Positions 14,279-22,291 of a stretch of 33,420 nt of DNA are shown piece after piece. The notes under the pieces were generated by a model. That model saw only the letters and a list, made by a program, of their open reading frames with translations, did not search any database and was not told the DNA's origin. Positions within the stretch are counted from its first letter, which is position 1, and every line of letters starts with the position of its first letter. This DNA comes from DATAMF01 sp964472565 (GTDB lineage: Bacteria > Chloroflexota > Anaerolineae > Aggregatilineales > Aggregatilineaceae): the NCBI GenBank assembly GCA_964472565.1, contig CAYYNB010000056.1, positions 1 to 33,420 of the forward strand, given 5' to 3'. Position numbers and translations under genes: made by a program.

Positions 14279-15052
14279 TTGAACACAATCGCTATTCAGG
14301 GTCGCACATTCAGTAAGGTGATGTGCGGCTCCAACGCCTTTTATGGCCGATCCCATTTCAGCAATGCAAGAAGCGAAGAATACCGGCAGCGGGCCACCGA
14401 TGCAACCATTGAGCAGATAATCCGGGTATGCATGCAGCACGGCGTGAATGCTGTCGAAACATGCGCCAACGAACGGATTCAAGCGGTGGTCGAACGCATC
14501 CGCGCGGACAGCGGCGCGCCGCTGTATATGGTGGGAAACACGCGGATCGATCACACCTCGGCCATGAAAAGCCACCAGCAAAAGCTAACCTATTTGATCG
14601 AACACCACGCTGAAATCTGCCTGATCCATTCGCAGTTTGTGGATCGACCACGCGGCGAGGATGAGATCAAAGGGCTGCGCCCGATGCTGGATAAAATTCA
14701 TGAGGCGGGACGGCTGGCAGGCATTTCCACACATCGAATCTCCACTGTCGAATTCTGCGAGGAACATGATTATCCGATTGATGTGTATTTGTTCCCGCTG
14801 AATAAAACCGGGTTTGTGTTTGAAGAATACGATGGACATGAAACGGTTGAGGAACGAATCAGACTCGTGAAAAGCTGCCAGAAGCCGATGATCCTGATGA
14901 AGGCACTGGCGGCAGGGCGAATTCCACCATCTGAAGGGATTCCATTTGTGCTGGAAAACTCCAAACCCAACGATCTCCTATCGCTTGGACTGTCCTCAGT
15001 TGAAGAAGCGGAAGAGTCACTGACTCTAATCGAAAAGTATCTCACCGCCTAA
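14279..15052 (+). CDS. Putative TIM-barrel protein, aldo/keto-reductase-like
   Basis: TTG 14279 is chosen because AGAGGTG lies just upstream and the promoter at 14189-14217 precedes it. The frame is open further upstream but that part precedes the predicted transcript. The 257-residue protein alternates strands and helices in a barrel pattern: SKVMCGSNAFYG at the start, GVNAVETCANERI, a middle ICLIHSQFVDRP strand, GISTHR, and a C-terminal region (PMILMKALAAGRI, then LLSLGLSSVEEAEES). The last resembles the end of aldo/keto reductases, where it helps bind NADP. The canonical AKR catalytic tetrad is not obvious to me, so it may be a related non-reductase barrel. It stands alone between two hairpins. 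Confidence 0.65.
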   Translation: MNTIAIQGRTFSKVMCGSNAFYGRSHFSNARSEEYRQRATDATIEQIIRVCMQHGVNAVETCANERIQAVVERIRADSGAPLYMVGNTRIDHTSAMKSHQQKLTYLIEHHAEICLIHSQFVDRPRGEDEIKGLRPMLDKIHEAGRLAGISTHRISTVEFCEEHDYPIDVYLFPLNKTGFVFEEYDGHETVEERIRLVKSCQKPMILMKALAAGRIPPSEGIPFVLENSKPNDLLSLGLSSVEEAEESLTLIEKYLTA

Positions 15053-15063
15053 AAATACACACC

Positions 15064-15097
15064 GTCGGGGAAGTGGACAAGCTGACATTTCCCCGAC
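15064..15097 (+). terminator. Terminator-like hairpin
   Basis: GTCGGGGAA (15064-15072) pairs with TTCCCCGAC (15089-15097) around a 16-nt loop, 11 bases after the stop of the TIM-barrel gene. There is no clear T-tract (AAATGCTTT follows). Confidence 0.5.
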
Positions 15098-15170
15098 AAA
15101 TGCTTTCCCCAACAGCAAAAACGTATTATGGTTGAGAAAGAGATTATTGATTCTAATTATGAGGCGTCCT

Positions 15171-17663
15171 ATGCGTGAATGGCACCTGACTTCTTCTGAT
15201 CCGATGACTCCGGCAATTTCCGCTGATGCGCGAGCGGGCCGCACGGTGTATGCCGATGATCAAACATGGCAGCTTCATTTAGGAAAACCGGATGAACCAG
15301 CGATCTCGATAGAAACCAGCTACGGCGGGCGGATGGGATTGGCGCGGATTGTGCCAACCTGGACCATCGGGCGGCGGCAGGTCCGCGAGGCGCAGGGGTA
15401 TCACCAACCGCCGTATATGACCGCGTTCGCGCCGGATTATCTGCGGCTGAACGCGAGTCTGACGCTCGGCCTGAATTTGACTTATGAATTCTGGACGATG
15501 GAATCACAGGCGGTAGGCGGACGGTTTACCTGCCAGAACACCGGCAATCAGGCGCAGCCGGTGCGGCTGGATTTGTATGCGCAGGCGGCACGCGAAGAAA
15601 AAACGCTGCAAATGTTCTTTCTGACGCTGGCGGATAACCAGGTCGCACTGCAAATGGGGCGGCTGACCAACCTACAACCCGTGCTGCTGCTGGAAGGATC
15701 AACGGAAACCGGAACCGCTTCACGGTTGGGACGCGGCGTGACGGTTGCGCCGGGCGAAACCGTCGTGTTCCGGTGGGTGCTGGGCGGGATGCCGGAGCGG
15801 GATGCTTCGCTGATGGTGGCACACCGCTGGCTGAACACGGAAAACTGGGATGCACACCTGGCCGAGATCGAGGAACGAGCGCAAACAGTCCCGCAGATCG
15901 AAACGGGTCATGCAGATTGGGATGCAGCGCTGGCGTGGGGCCAGCAGATCGTGCTGCGATCCTTTTTTGCGCCGATGGGCAGCCTGCCGCATCCGTCATT
16001 TGTGGTGACGCGCAAAATCGGGCAGGGTTACGCCGTAAATGGGACGCATCCAGCCGGGTTCGGGGCGACGTGGGGCGGACAAACGATCCCGGATGCGCTG
16101 GCGATTATCGGAACGGTGGCTGTCGCCGCGCCGGAACTGGCAAAAGGCATTGTGCGCAATTTTATCGCCGTGCAGCATGCGGACGGGACCATCGACGCCA
16201 AGCCGGGGTTGGATGGGCAGCGCGCCGGGGTGCTGGCTCCGCCGTTGCTGGCAACACTGACCTGGGCGGTGTACCAGAACACCGGGGATAAAGCATTTCT
16301 GGCCGAGTGCCTGGATGGGCTGCTGGCCTTCTTTGAGCGCTGGCTCAAGCCGGACCTGGATCGGGATCGGGATGGCATGCCGGAATGGTCCAAAGCAGAA
16401 CAAGGCGCATTCGCGGACAGCCCGACGCTGGCCCAAAATCGGCGGTGGGCGCAGGGGCTGGACATCACCACGATTGAAACGCCGGACCTGGCCGCGTATC
16501 TGGTGCGAGAAGCCAGCATCCTGATCAAAATTGCCAAACTGGTGGATCGCCCTGATGATGCCAAAGAGCTTCAGGGGCGATTGGATGAACTGGAAAAACA
16601 ACTGAATTCGATGTGGCACGCCGAGAGCGGCACATTCCGCTACCGGGACCGGGATACACACGGGACGCCAGCCGGAGAAACGATCTTCGAGGCGAAGGGT
16701 GATCAGTCGCTGCGGGACTTCACCGCGCTGCCGATGCCAAGCCGCTTGATTCTGCGGGTGAGCGGCGGCATGAATTATAAGCCGAAGGTCGGGTGTACGA
16801 TTGAGGGTGTGGATTTCAACGGCAAACCCGCCAATGAAACGGTCAGCGCGGAAGCCTTCGACTGGTATCGAAGCGCAGGCGCGGCAACCACCAAAACCGT
16901 GTGGAAAGAAATCAAATATCTGAAATTTGACGGGTTGAGCCGGGTGTATAACGTGCAGGTCAGCACCGTGAATCTGACGCGGCATGATCAGGCGCTGCTG
17001 ATGCCGCTGTGGACGAACGCGATCAGCAAAAAGCAGATGGAACAGACTGTCGCGCTGATCAACGATCCAGCGGCGTACTGGCAGGAGTATGGTATTCCAG
17101 GGTGTCCGGCGAACGATCCGGCCTTTGATGCGGCGCATCTAAACGGGTGCGGCGGGATGTTCCCAGCGTGGAATGAGCGGATCGCGTGGGCGCTGATCGA
17201 ACATGGATATGTGAAGGAAGCGGCGGAGTTGTTCCAGCGGGTGATTAAGGCGCAGGTGGCGAGTTTACACAAAGAACAGCATTTCCGCGCGTTTTATAAC
17301 CCGAAAACGGGCGAGGGCCTCGGTGATTCGGATGTGATCAGCGGCGTGCCAGCGGTGGGATGGTTCGCGCGGCTGTTCGGGGCGCACGTGCTCAGCGCGG
17401 ATCAGGTGATCATCACGGGCGCGTATGGCTTCGACGAAAAAATGACCTGGAAGCAGCACGGCGTGACGATACAGCGGGACGCAAACGGCACCGTGATCCG
17501 GTTTCCGTCGGGGCATGAGGCCAAGCTTGAGGCGGGAGCCAAGCCGCAGGTCGTGCGCGATCCGAAGGCGAAAAAAGCCGCGCCGAAAAAGCCGCCCACG
17601 CCCAAACCGGCTGCACCGCCGGTGATCACCAGTGAGGGCGAAACGCCGTCCGACGCACCGTAG
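15171..17663 (+). CDS. (Alpha/alpha)6-barrel glycoside hydrolase, MGH1/GH63-like
   Basis: ATG 15171 has GAGG six bases upstream; ATG 15159 and TTG 15132 are in-frame alternatives. The 830-residue protein has an N-terminal beta-sandwich (about 1-240), then a helical barrel with repeated Trp/Tyr-rich helices and an Asp-rich loop (DRDRDGMPEW, then DITTIETPDLAAYLVRE). These match the mannosylglycerate-hydrolase/GH63/trehalase-type fold that hydrolyses alpha-linked sugars by inversion. The late barrel segment contains GCGGMFPAWNERIAWALIE. A beta-rich segment of about 85 residues (about 515-600) interrupts the barrel. The tail (about 798-830) is Lys/Pro/Ala-rich low complexity. No signal peptide is seen, so the enzyme is probably cytoplasmic, acting on storage or osmolyte glycosides. 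Substrate and catalytic acids cannot be assigned here. Confidence 0.8.
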   Translation: MREWHLTSSDPMTPAISADARAGRTVYADDQTWQLHLGKPDEPAISIETSYGGRMGLARIVPTWTIGRRQVREAQGYHQPPYMTAFAPDYLRLNASLTLGLNLTYEFWTMESQAVGGRFTCQNTGNQAQPVRLDLYAQAAREEKTLQMFFLTLADNQVALQMGRLTNLQPVLLLEGSTETGTASRLGRGVTVAPGETVVFRWVLGGMPERDASLMVAHRWLNTENWDAHLAEIEERAQTVPQIETGHADWDAALAWGQQIVLRSFFAPMGSLPHPSFVVTRKIGQGYAVNGTHPAGFGATWGGQTIPDALAIIGTVAVAAPELAKGIVRNFIAVQHADGTIDAKPGLDGQRAGVLAPPLLATLTWAVYQNTGDKAFLAECLDGLLAFFERWLKPDLDRDRDGMPEWSKAEQGAFADSPTLAQNRRWAQGLDITTIETPDLAAYLVREASILIKIAKLVDRPDDAKELQGRLDELEKQLNSMWHAESGTFRYRDRDTHGTPAGETIFEAKGDQSLRDFTALPMPSRLILRVSGGMNYKPKVGCTIEGVDFNGKPANETVSAEAFDWYRSAGAATTKTVWKEIKYLKFDGLSRVYNVQVSTVNLTRHDQALLMPLWTNAISKKQMEQTVALINDPAAYWQEYGIPGCPANDPAFDAAHLNGCGGMFPAWNERIAWALIEHGYVKEAAELFQRVIKAQVASLHKEQHFRAFYNPKTGEGLGDSDVISGVPAVGWFARLFGAHVLSADQVIITGAYGFDEKMTWKQHGVTIQRDANGTVIRFPSGHEAKLEAGAKPQVVRDPKAKKAAPKKPPTPKPAAPPVITSEGETPSDAP

Positions 17664-17983
17664 GTTATATTAGCGATGTTAATACGAGGTGGGCGGATTT
17701 TTGATACCCCCGCCCCCCCCTTTGCGGGCCATCTGAGGGGGAAAATGGTCAAATTTGGCGTCGGGAAAGACGTCTCGCGTCGCCACACGGGAAAGTTTGT
17801 CGAACTTCGGAATGATGCCCCCCCCACTTCTGGCGTTTTGAGTTATGAAAGTGCGATTACTCCCGAATACATAGTAGCACGAATGTTCGGAAATGTCATC
17901 ACCATCGAATGGTTAACTTCGATGACTAACTTCAATGGTTAACTCCGATGGTTAATCAGGCAGGGATGACAGACATTCGACCC
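17664..17983. other. Gene-poor spacer with C-runs
   Basis: About 380 bp between the glycosidase stop and the next gene. It contains two C-homopolymer runs (17709-17718 area and 17818-17825 area), a GGGGG/CCCCC-type foldback, and at its right end a 13-bp tandem repeat. Base composition is more AT-rich towards the right. An 88-codon open frame (17676-17942) exists but has no ribosome-binding site, runs through the repeats and resembles no protein I know. No RNA gene was recognised. Confidence 0.5.
17908..17959 (+). repeat. 13-bp tandem repeat, four copies
   Basis: AATGGTTAACTTC, GATGACTAACTTC, AATGGTTAACTCC and GATGGTTAATCAG follow one another without gaps (17908-17920, 17921-17933, 17934-17946, 17947-17959). 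The shared core is RATGGTTAACT. The array ends 24 bp before the -35 box of the downstream promoter. Confidence 0.8.
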
Positions 17984-18011
17984 TCGACAGACTCCGCCCG
18001 CCCGCTACAAT
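17984..18011 (+). promoter_or_regulatory. Promoter for the methyltransferase-like gene at 18046
   Basis: TCGACA (17984-17989), 16 bp, TACAAT (18006-18011). The predicted start near 18018 excludes an in-frame ATG at 18010 and supports ATG 18046. Confidence 0.6.
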
Positions 18012-18045
18012 GGAGATTTGCGCTCAGCCGATTGATAAATTGATC

Positions 18046-18873
18046 ATGTCACGCCGCCAAGAACGCCCTGTGGGCCAGCCAACACGCGGGAAAACTGCCC
18101 GTAACCGCCTGCGCCGCATCGATAATTTTCTGTCGATCACCGAAGCCGCCCTGATGCGCCAGCCGGAAGGCTGGTATGTGGACCTGGGGTACGGCGCGGA
18201 ACCGTTTACCACGCTGGAAAGCGCCGAACGCCTGCGCCGCCTGAATCCGAGGCTCCCGGTGTTGGGCGTGGAGATCGAACCGGAGCGCGTCGCCAGGGCC
18301 GAACCGTATGCCGATGCACTGACCCAGTTCCGGCTGGGCGGTTTTAATGTACCGCTGCACGATGGCGAAACGGTGCGGCTGATCCGCGCGTTTAATGTGC
18401 TGCGCCAGTACGCGGAAGCGGAAGTGGTGGAGGCGTGGCAGACGATGGGGCGCTATCTGCGGCATGGCGGGCTGCTGGTCGAAGGCACATCGGATCCGTT
18501 TGGGCGGATTTCTGTCACGAATCTGCTGCGCCGCCACACGGACAAGCTGCGCTACGAGGGGTTATTGTTCAGCACGAATTTCGGGTGGGGCCTGGAGCCG
18601 GGACTCTTCCAGCCGGTGCTGCCCAAAAACTGCATCCACCGCATGATCCCCGGCGAGAAGATCAACACTTTTATGATGGACTGGCACCAGGCCATGCGTG
18701 AAACCATCGCCCGCCGGGATTGGGGGCTGCGCCAGTGGTTTGTTGCCAGCGCGTATGCGCTCGCCAACCGGGGGTATCCGCTCGATCTGCGCCCGAAACT
18801 GCTGCGGCAGGGGTATCTGCTGTGGAAGGATAGTCCGGGGGTGGCGGAAGTGCCGCTGTCTTCGCCGCGATAA
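18046..18873 (+). CDS. SAM-methyltransferase-like protein
   Basis: 275 residues from ATG 18046. The N-terminus is very basic (about ten Arg/Lys in the first 30 residues). It then shows a Rossmann-type core: WYVDLGYGAEPFTT in the place of motif I, LPVLGVEIEPERVARA with the acidic end of beta-2, and the strand GGLLVEGTSDPFG. The motif I glycine loop is G-Y-G-A, close to the consensus. The C-terminal 110 residues (with FGWGLEPGLFQPVLPKN) are family-specific. This looks like the 'class I SAM methylase' type often annotated in Chloroflexota and Actinobacteria; the substrate is unknown. It is convergent with the kinase/uridylyltransferase fusion, with palindromic repeats between them. Confidence 0.75.
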   Translation: MSRRQERPVGQPTRGKTARNRLRRIDNFLSITEAALMRQPEGWYVDLGYGAEPFTTLESAERLRRLNPRLPVLGVEIEPERVARAEPYADALTQFRLGGFNVPLHDGETVRLIRAFNVLRQYAEAEVVEAWQTMGRYLRHGGLLVEGTSDPFGRISVTNLLRRHTDKLRYEGLLFSTNFGWGLEPGLFQPVLPKNCIHRMIPGEKINTFMMDWHQAMRETIARRDWGLRQWFVASAYALANRGYPLDLRPKLLRQGYLLWKDSPGVAEVPLSSPR

Positions 18874-18928
18874 AGAACCTTCCCCCCCTCGGTCTCCGCG
18901 CGCAAAATCCATTGGTCAGGGAGCGCAA

Positions 18929-18957
18929 GGGCAGGTTTGCAAACCTGCCCCTACGAA
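18929..18957 (+). repeat. REP-like palindrome, copy 1
   Basis: GGGCAGGTTTG (18929-18939) and CAAACCTGCCC (18940-18950) form a perfect 22-bp palindrome followed by CTACGAA. It shares the GCCC-CTACGAA tail with copy 2 and its arms with copy 3 (22568-22591). Confidence 0.8.
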
Positions 18958-18990
18958 ATGCCTGTATTTCGGGCTTAAGTTGACACCAAT

Positions 18991-19018
18991 GGGGCGATTC
19001 GTGAATCGCCCCTACGAA
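18991..19018 (+). repeat. REP-like palindrome, copy 2
   Basis: GGGGCGATTC (18991-19000) and GAATCGCCCC (19003-19012) are perfect arms around GT, followed by TACGAA. The arms differ in core sequence from copy 1 but keep the GGGGC boundary and the CTACGAA tail. It lies between convergent genes. Confidence 0.8.
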
Positions 19019-19039
19019 CCTCACCGCCAGGGGGTGAGG
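19019..19039. other. Hairpin next to the fusion gene stop
   Basis: CCTCACC (19019-19025) pairs with GGTGAGG (19033-19039), nine bases from the minus-strand stop at 19048. It could help end minus-strand transcription, but no T-run follows. Confidence 0.35.
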
Positions 19040-19047
19040 GGGGAATG

Positions 19048-20970
19048 TTAGTCCTGCGCGAAGGCTTTGATCGTTTCGAGATAATAGGAGGGCTGGCCGA
19101 TGTCGTAGCGCGTGCCGTCAAGCAGCAGCCCCAACAAGCCATCTTCCTTACGCAGACGATCCAGCGCCGAGGTAAGCTGGAATTCGCCGCGCTCACGGAC
19201 GTTATTTTCGATGTGCTCTTCCAGATAATCGAACAACTGCGGTTTGATGATGTACTGCCCAAACATCGTCAGATATTCGTCGCTGGGCAACCCCGGCATC
19301 CGTAACTTGGTTTGGGCGTAATCAATCGACGGTTTTTCGTAAACTTCGGTGACATTCAACAGGCGGCCAGGGTCCATCCAAACGCCGGTGGCCGTGCCAA
19401 AACTGCCGATATGCGATTCCGGTGTGCGCCGCAGCCCGATCACACTGGTGGCGTGCTGGTTGTAGGCGTCGATCAACTGTTTCGCACAGGATTTATCACT
19501 GTCGGAGCGGTAAATATGATCACCCAACATCAGCAGGAACGGTTCGCGCCCCAGCAGATCACGCGCGCAGTAGACCGCATGCCCGAAGCCCTCCTGCGCC
19601 CGCTGGATGGCGAAGGTCACATGCTGCCCCATGTCGAGAAGCTGGCGCGCGTAATCCTGGAAGTGCGGGGGGAGTTTGTTGAAGTTTTCAATCGAGACCT
19701 GCACCTTGAAAAAGTTCTCGAAGTCGTGCAGATCGTTTTCCTGCACCACGATGATCACCTCATCCAGCCCGGCGTTGAGCGCCTCTTCCACGATCAGCAG
19801 AATCGCGGGTTTGGTGATGCCATCGCGATCTACAATCGGGAACATTTCTTTTTTCGTCGCCTTCGATGCCGGGAACAGGCGCGTGCCGAAGCCCGCCGCC
19901 GGGATCAACGCTTTGCGCACTTTGGAACCGCTGCTCAGCGTCAGGGCCAGCGTCGCGAGGCCCAGATCGCGCTCGATGATTTGAATCACATGCTTTTGAT
20001 CATCCGCGCTGCGGGCTAAAAACTGCGCCGTGCCATCGCCCTGTGATCCGACGCCCTTGCCGCCCCAGATATGCGGTTGCAGCGGGGCATGGTTGAGCAC
20101 CTGATGCAGCGCCGGGGCGGTGAGTTCTTCCGGGCAGGCGGGACACGCTAAGGTATCAAAGTTGTCCTGGGCTTCCACCATCAACTGCCCCAGCCGTTCA
20201 CCATTTCCTTCGCCCAGCGCATCAATCGCGGCGTGAATGTTGCGCTTGTTGATCGGTCCCAGCAGTTCCTGTACGCCCCGCTCCACATCGTTCCCCGGCA
20301 GCGGATAGGCCTTGTTCAGCCGGGCCAGAATTTCCATCGTATCCTTACGGGCGTTGAGGTCCACGATCACAAAGTGCATTTCTTTGCCGACATGGACTTC
20401 ATTCGTTTCCAGGCGATCCCCATCGAACGTCATCAGCACGGGGCGATCTCCAAATGCGCAGCCCTGATCCATCCGCCCACAGCGGGACGGCGTGGTGATC
20501 TCGCCCTGGTAGGCCATTTCCATTTCGCCGCGCACGGTCATCTTGAGGTCGTAAACCCGGTTGAAGGCGCGCGCCGTCAGGACGCTGATCGCGGCGCTGG
20601 ACGACAGCCCTTTTTTGACGGGAAGATCGGTTTTGTAGTTATTGATTACCAGCCCGCGCACGTGGTAATGCGTGAGAATCTGGTAGGCGACCCCGGCGAT
20701 ATAACTCCAGAAGCCGCCTTTTTGCGCCTCTTCGAGCAGCGCATGGGTATTCATCGGGATTTCGACGGGACCGTGAACCGTACCATCGGGTGTGGTGGCT
20801 GTCAGAACCAGTGCGTTGGGGTGGGATTCCACCTCCGCGTAGATGCCCTGATTGGTCCCGGTGATCAGCGCGTAGCCCTTCTCAATATCCGAATTAATGC
20901 GCCGGTAGCCCCCGGCCCAGTCTGAATGTTCTCCGAGCAAACAAATCCGCCCCGGCACAAATAGTTTCAA
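19048..20970 (-). CDS. Fused GHMP sugar kinase and UTP-sugar-1-P uridylyltransferase
   Basis: A 640-residue two-enzyme polypeptide. Residues 1-345 are a galactokinase-type GHMP kinase: PGRICLLGEHSD (6-17) for sugar binding, the phosphate loop KKGLSSSAA (119-127), the catalytic base in CGRMDQG (Asp168) and motif 3 GVGSQGDG (306-313). Residues 350-640 are a GalU/UGPase-type nucleotidyltransferase: PAAGFGTRLFPASKATKKEMFP (nucleotide loop), EGFGHAV, GDHIY (Asp484, metal), EKPS, and GTRYDIGQP near the end. Together they could phosphorylate a free sugar at C1 and transfer it to UTP, giving a UDP-sugar. Galactose is the obvious candidate, but glucuronate or arabinose are possible. TTG 20970 is chosen: AGGAG lies eight bases upstream and it gives the exact GHMP N-terminus. 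A TTGGAA/TACAAT promoter precedes it. No other Leloir gene is in the window. Confidence 0.88.
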   Translation of the reverse strand: MKLFVPGRICLLGEHSDWAGGYRRINSDIEKGYALITGTNQGIYAEVESHPNALVLTATTPDGTVHGPVEIPMNTHALLEEAQKGGFWSYIAGVAYQILTHYHVRGLVINNYKTDLPVKKGLSSSAAISVLTARAFNRVYDLKMTVRGEMEMAYQGEITTPSRCGRMDQGCAFGDRPVLMTFDGDRLETNEVHVGKEMHFVIVDLNARKDTMEILARLNKAYPLPGNDVERGVQELLGPINKRNIHAAIDALGEGNGERLGQLMVEAQDNFDTLACPACPEELTAPALHQVLNHAPLQPHIWGGKGVGSQGDGTAQFLARSADDQKHVIQIIERDLGLATLALTLSSGSKVRKALIPAAGFGTRLFPASKATKKEMFPIVDRDGITKPAILLIVEEALNAGLDEVIIVVQENDLHDFENFFKVQVSIENFNKLPPHFQDYARQLLDMGQHVTFAIQRAQEGFGHAVYCARDLLGREPFLLMLGDHIYRSDSDKSCAKQLIDAYNQHATSVIGLRRTPESHIGSFGTATGVWMDPGRLLNVTEVYEKPSIDYAQTKLRMPGLPSDEYLTMFGQYIIKPQLFDYLEEHIENNVRERGEFQLTSALDRLRKEDGLLGLLLDGTRYDIGQPSYYLETIKAFAQD

Positions 20971-21014
20971 CGGTCCCGCTCCTTTTGTGATATAAAGAAT
21001 AATACCAAGAGGAA

Positions 21015-21043
21015 ATTGTACAGGATGTCGTGAGGCTTTCCAA
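21015..21043 (-). promoter_or_regulatory. Promoter for the kinase/uridylyltransferase fusion
   Basis: On the minus strand TTGGAA (21038-21043), 17 bp, TACAAT (21015-21020), about 45 nt upstream of the TTG start. It sits within 31 bp of the divergent DUF218 gene start at 21046. Confidence 0.6.
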
Positions 21044-21045
21044 AA

Positions 21046-21609
21046 GTGTACGATGAAATAACGGCCTATCTGGATGTTGCCACCCCCCTGCCCGATCACG
21101 CCGATCTGATTTTTATCTTCGGCACGCTGCTGCTGGCCCCGGCGCATCTCGCGGCGGCGTTTTATCAGCGGGGAATCGCCTCCCTGATTGTCGTGACCGG
21201 CGGGCAAAACCGGACCCAACCGGATTATAATGAGGCTGAACAACACAGCGCCGCGTTGATCGCGGCGGGCGTCCCCGCGGAGGCGATCATCGTCGAGAAC
21301 CGATCAACGAATACGTTGGAAAATGTCACCTTTGCGCTGCCGTTGATCCCGCGGGAAACGATCCGTTCGGTGCTGGCGATCTGCAAATGGCAGCATTCGC
21401 GCCGCGCGCTGATGACGCTTAAGCGCCATTTCCCGCCCGGCACCCGGTATTACGCGGCCACCTATGAGCCGGAGGGCATCTCTCGCGATGACTGGTTTAA
21501 GTCCGACACGGCGCGGGCCAAGGTGCTGAAAAATTGGGATAGTATTCCAATGTATTTACAATGGGGGCATCTGATCGAACTCATCCGCGACGGTGAGTCC
21601 TGGGTTTAG
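21046..21609 (+). CDS. DUF218/YdcF-family protein
   Basis: 187 residues from GTG 21046, with TGAGG ten bases upstream. The DUF218 fold signature is clear: a first strand LIFIFGT, a helix with repeated Ala, LIVVTGGQ, the segment N-E-A-E ahead of GVPAEAIIVENRSTNTLENV, and a late strand with the LAICKWQHSRRAL stretch. Members such as ElyC and SanA affect envelope integrity, and YdcF binds SAM; the molecular activity of most is unknown. No membrane span is present, unlike its neighbour at 21614. The stop is followed within 5 bases by the next gene, so the two are likely co-translated. Confidence 0.85.
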   Translation: MYDEITAYLDVATPLPDHADLIFIFGTLLLAPAHLAAAFYQRGIASLIVVTGGQNRTQPDYNEAEQHSAALIAAGVPAEAIIVENRSTNTLENVTFALPLIPRETIRSVLAICKWQHSRRALMTLKRHFPPGTRYYAATYEPEGISRDDWFKSDTARAKVLKNWDSIPMYLQWGHLIELIRDGESWV

Positions 21610-21613
21610 AGCT

Positions 21614-22291
21614 ATGCGCAAACGAATCAAACGACTGATCATGATCATGATGCTGCTGATCCTGCTGCTGGCCGGATCGATTCTCGGCACGCGTGTTTAC
21701 AGTGCGTGGGCCACGCACGACCAAATTTATACGCTCGACCGCGTACCCTACCGCCCGGTAACGATTATCTTTGGGGCGCTGGTTCATGACAATGGCCGCC
21801 TGAGTCATATGCTGGAAGATCGCGTGGCGCTGGGCGCAGCGCTCTACGCGGCGGGGAAAACGGATGTCCTGCTGATGACCGGGGATAACCATATCGTCAC
21901 GTATAACGAGCCGGAAGCCATGCGCGATTATGCGATTAAACTTGGCGTACCGGAAAGCGCGATTGTGCTGGATTATGCAGGCTTTCGCACTTATGATAGC
22001 TGCTACCGCGCCCGCGATATTTTCAAAGTGCGGGAGGCGATTCTGGTCACACAGGATTTTCACCTGGATCGCGCTCTGCTGACCTGTAACCAACTGGGGA
22101 TCGACTCGATTGGCGTGGCGGCGGATGAGATGCGCCCGGAAGGATATAATGAGCGGATGCTGCGCTACAGCCAGATGCGGGAGTTTCCGGCGACGTGGAT
22201 GGCGGTGGTTGATCTGGTCCGTGACCGGCAGCCCACGTTTTTAGGCGATCCGCTGCCCATTGTGACCGCGAAACCGAAGTCAGGAGAATAA
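21614..22291 (+). CDS. SanA-like DUF218 protein with membrane anchor
   Basis: 225 residues from ATG 21614; an in-frame GTG at 21593 overlaps the upstream gene and has no ribosome-binding site. A basic N-terminus (MRKRIKR) precedes one membrane span (about residues 8-26). The DUF218 domain follows: VTIIFGALVHDNG, a Leu/Ala-rich helix, VLLMTGDN, the NEPEAM helix, AIVLDYAGFRTYDSC, and ILVTQDFHLDRAL. This matches SanA (vancomycin-sensitivity) proteins, which act in envelope barrier function. The domain should lie outside the cytoplasmic membrane. Its stop overlaps the next start (TAATG). Confidence 0.87.
   Translation: MRKRIKRLIMIMMLLILLLAGSILGTRVYSAWATHDQIYTLDRVPYRPVTIIFGALVHDNGRLSHMLEDRVALGAALYAAGKTDVLLMTGDNHIVTYNEPEAMRDYAIKLGVPESAIVLDYAGFRTYDSCYRARDIFKVREAILVTQDFHLDRALLTCNQLGIDSIGVAADEMRPEGYNERMLRYSQMREFPATWMAVVDLVRDRQPTFLGDPLPIVTAKPKSGE

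Noticed and set aside
15996..17138. A 380-codon minus-strand open frame inside the glycosidase gene
   Set aside because: It has the same antisense shadow character (His/Arg/Pro-rich), and the plus-strand frame has recognisable domain structure.
17676..17942. An 88-codon open frame in the gene-poor spacer
   Set aside because: It lacks a ribosome-binding site, is built on C-runs and the tandem repeat, and has no recognisable protein character.
17908..17959. The 13-bp array as a CRISPR or replication-origin iteron set
   Set aside because: The units are gapless and too short for CRISPR. No cas or replication gene is near, so an origin is not supported.
19312..20925. Plus-strand open frames of 230-235 codons opposite the kinase/uridylyltransferase fusion
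   Set aside because: They are mirror frames of a gene with two intact enzyme domains, and no ribosome-binding sites were found.
20971..21246. Upstream extension of the fusion gene frame by about 90 codons
   Set aside because: It runs through the promoter and into the divergent DUF218 gene. The GHMP motif begins exactly at the TTG start, which has AGGAG at proper distance.
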